Part shown: piece by piece, positions 24,502 to 25,155 of the stretch
How the letters are laid out: the number at the start of each line of letters is the position of its first letter
Position numbering within the stretch: the stretch's first letter is position 1
Assembly (NCBI GenBank): GCA_026415015.1
Contig: JAOAHW010000047.1
Location: 1 to 25,155 of the forward strand
Direction: 5' to 3'
From: Syntrophorhabdaceae bacterium
GTDB taxonomy: Bacteria > Desulfobacterota > Syntrophorhabdia > Syntrophorhabdales > Syntrophorhabdaceae
DNA length: 25,155 nt
Notes under the pieces: generated by a model
What the model was told of the DNA's origin: nothing
Seen by the model: only the letters and a program-made list of their open reading frames with translations
The model's database searches: none
Position numbers and translations under genes: made by a program

Positions 24502-25155
24502 ATGAAACACTGGATGGAATATCTTGGCCTACATTATAAAAAAATAAGGGATAGATATGAAAACGAAAGGTTGATCATAGTGTTTGATATCGACGGCACA
24601 ATCCTTGATATGAGATTTATCATCCACTATGTCCTAAGGCAATTTGATAAAGACCATGGAACAGAATATTTCACTAAAATTAAGATATCTGATATAGATT
24701 TCCATGAGGCACATCTGAGGTTGCTTCTCAACAGGCTCTCCATATCTTATGAAGACCAGAGATATATCCTGTCCTATTATGAAAATATGTTTCTCTCTAC
24801 CCTTACCATAAAAAAGGCAAATAAACCTTACAGAGGGGTCTTTGAGATAATAAAGTGGTTTCAGATGCAATCTAATACTTTTGTGGGACTTAATACTGGA
24901 AGGCCTGAGTCACTTCGTTTTAAAACCCTCTCATCATTAAACCTTCTCGGAAAAGACCAGGGCGTTCAATTCAGCAATAGACTCTTATTTATGAATAATA
25001 TGGGTCTAGACGGTAATATTCCTCATATAAAAAAGAGGGGTATAGAATACTTTCAAAAACTTGGCTACAAGGTCTTTGCCTTTGTGGACAATGAGCCTGA
25101 AAATTTAAAGGCTGTGGCTGAAATAGACAGGCGGGGAGAAATACTCCTTCTCCAT
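24502..25155 (+). CDS. HAD-superfamily hydrolase, 3' end outside the window
   Basis: Phosphatase-like enzyme of the haloacid dehalogenase superfamily; 218 codons are visible with no stop before the window end. HAD motif I is IVFDIDGTILD (nucleophile and general acid Asp), motif II the Thr of LNTGRPES, a lysine in HIKKRGIEYF serves as motif III candidate, and motif IV is FVDNEPENL. The cap region between motifs I and II (about residues 40-130) is helical. The ATG follows GAGGTGA (24493-24499). It is divergent from the 803-residue/psd/Lgt-like operon across a 293-base spacer, so a shared regulator is possible, and a phosphatase acting on a phosphorylated lipid precursor is a plausible but unproven role. 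Confidence 0.85.
   Translation, partial: MKHWMEYLGLHYKKIRDRYENERLIIVFDIDGTILDMRFIIHYVLRQFDKDHGTEYFTKIKISDIDFHEAHLRLLLNRLSISYEDQRYILSYYENMFLSTLTIKKANKPYRGVFEIIKWFQMQSNTFVGLNTGRPESLRFKTLSSLNLLGKDQGVQFSNRLLFMNNMGLDGNIPHIKKRGIEYFQKLGYKVFAFVDNEPENLKAVAEIDRRGEILLLH

Overview
The window looks like a chromosomal contig end from an anaerobic, respiratory Gram-negative bacterium. Desulfobacterota or Nitrospirota are the best guesses. The evidence is the gene order coaE-rho-rpmE-prfA-prmC-murA-his, a System II cytochrome c maturation pair beside a tetraheme c3-type cytochrome, large soluble and membrane hybrid histidine kinases, and coding strands rich in ATA (Ile) and AGA/AGG (Arg). The exact lineage cannot be settled from this sequence alone. 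Bases 1-19 are not genomic: they match the Tn5/Nextera mosaic end, so the contig starts at a sequencing adapter.

Bases 20-9808 (+ strand) hold one tightly packed block: gyrB (5' truncated), coaE, rho, rpmE, prfA, prmC, murA, hisD, hisG, hisB and a histone-deacetylase-family hydrolase. Most junctions overlap or lie a few bases apart, so this is probably one long operon for DNA topology, CoA, transcription termination, translation termination, peptidoglycan and histidine. It converges, with overlapping stop codons, on a minus-strand HU/IHF-family nucleoid protein (9805-10083).

Bases 10214-12696 (- strand) hold a three-gene operon: tetraheme cytochrome c, resB, ccsA. A cytochrome sits with the machinery that attaches heme to such proteins. 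Divergent from it is a 1218-residue soluble hybrid histidine kinase (12787-16443) with five PAS domains and one GAF domain.

Bases 16473-19587 (- strand) hold pstS, a periplasmic phosphate-binding protein, followed by a membrane hybrid histidine kinase. No pstCAB or phoU is in the window, so this pair may work in sensing rather than uptake. Upstream, bases 19697-24208 (- strand) carry the most unusual cluster: an unrecognised 803-residue protein, a phosphatidylserine decarboxylase proenzyme with a variant cleavage motif, and an Lgt-like integral membrane protein lacking the usual catalytic His. The junctions are overlapping or nearly so, which suggests a dedicated membrane-lipid or lipid-transfer function. 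A HAD-family hydrolase (24502 to window end) is divergent and incomplete. No RNA genes, CRISPR arrays, insertion sequences or attachment sites were seen.
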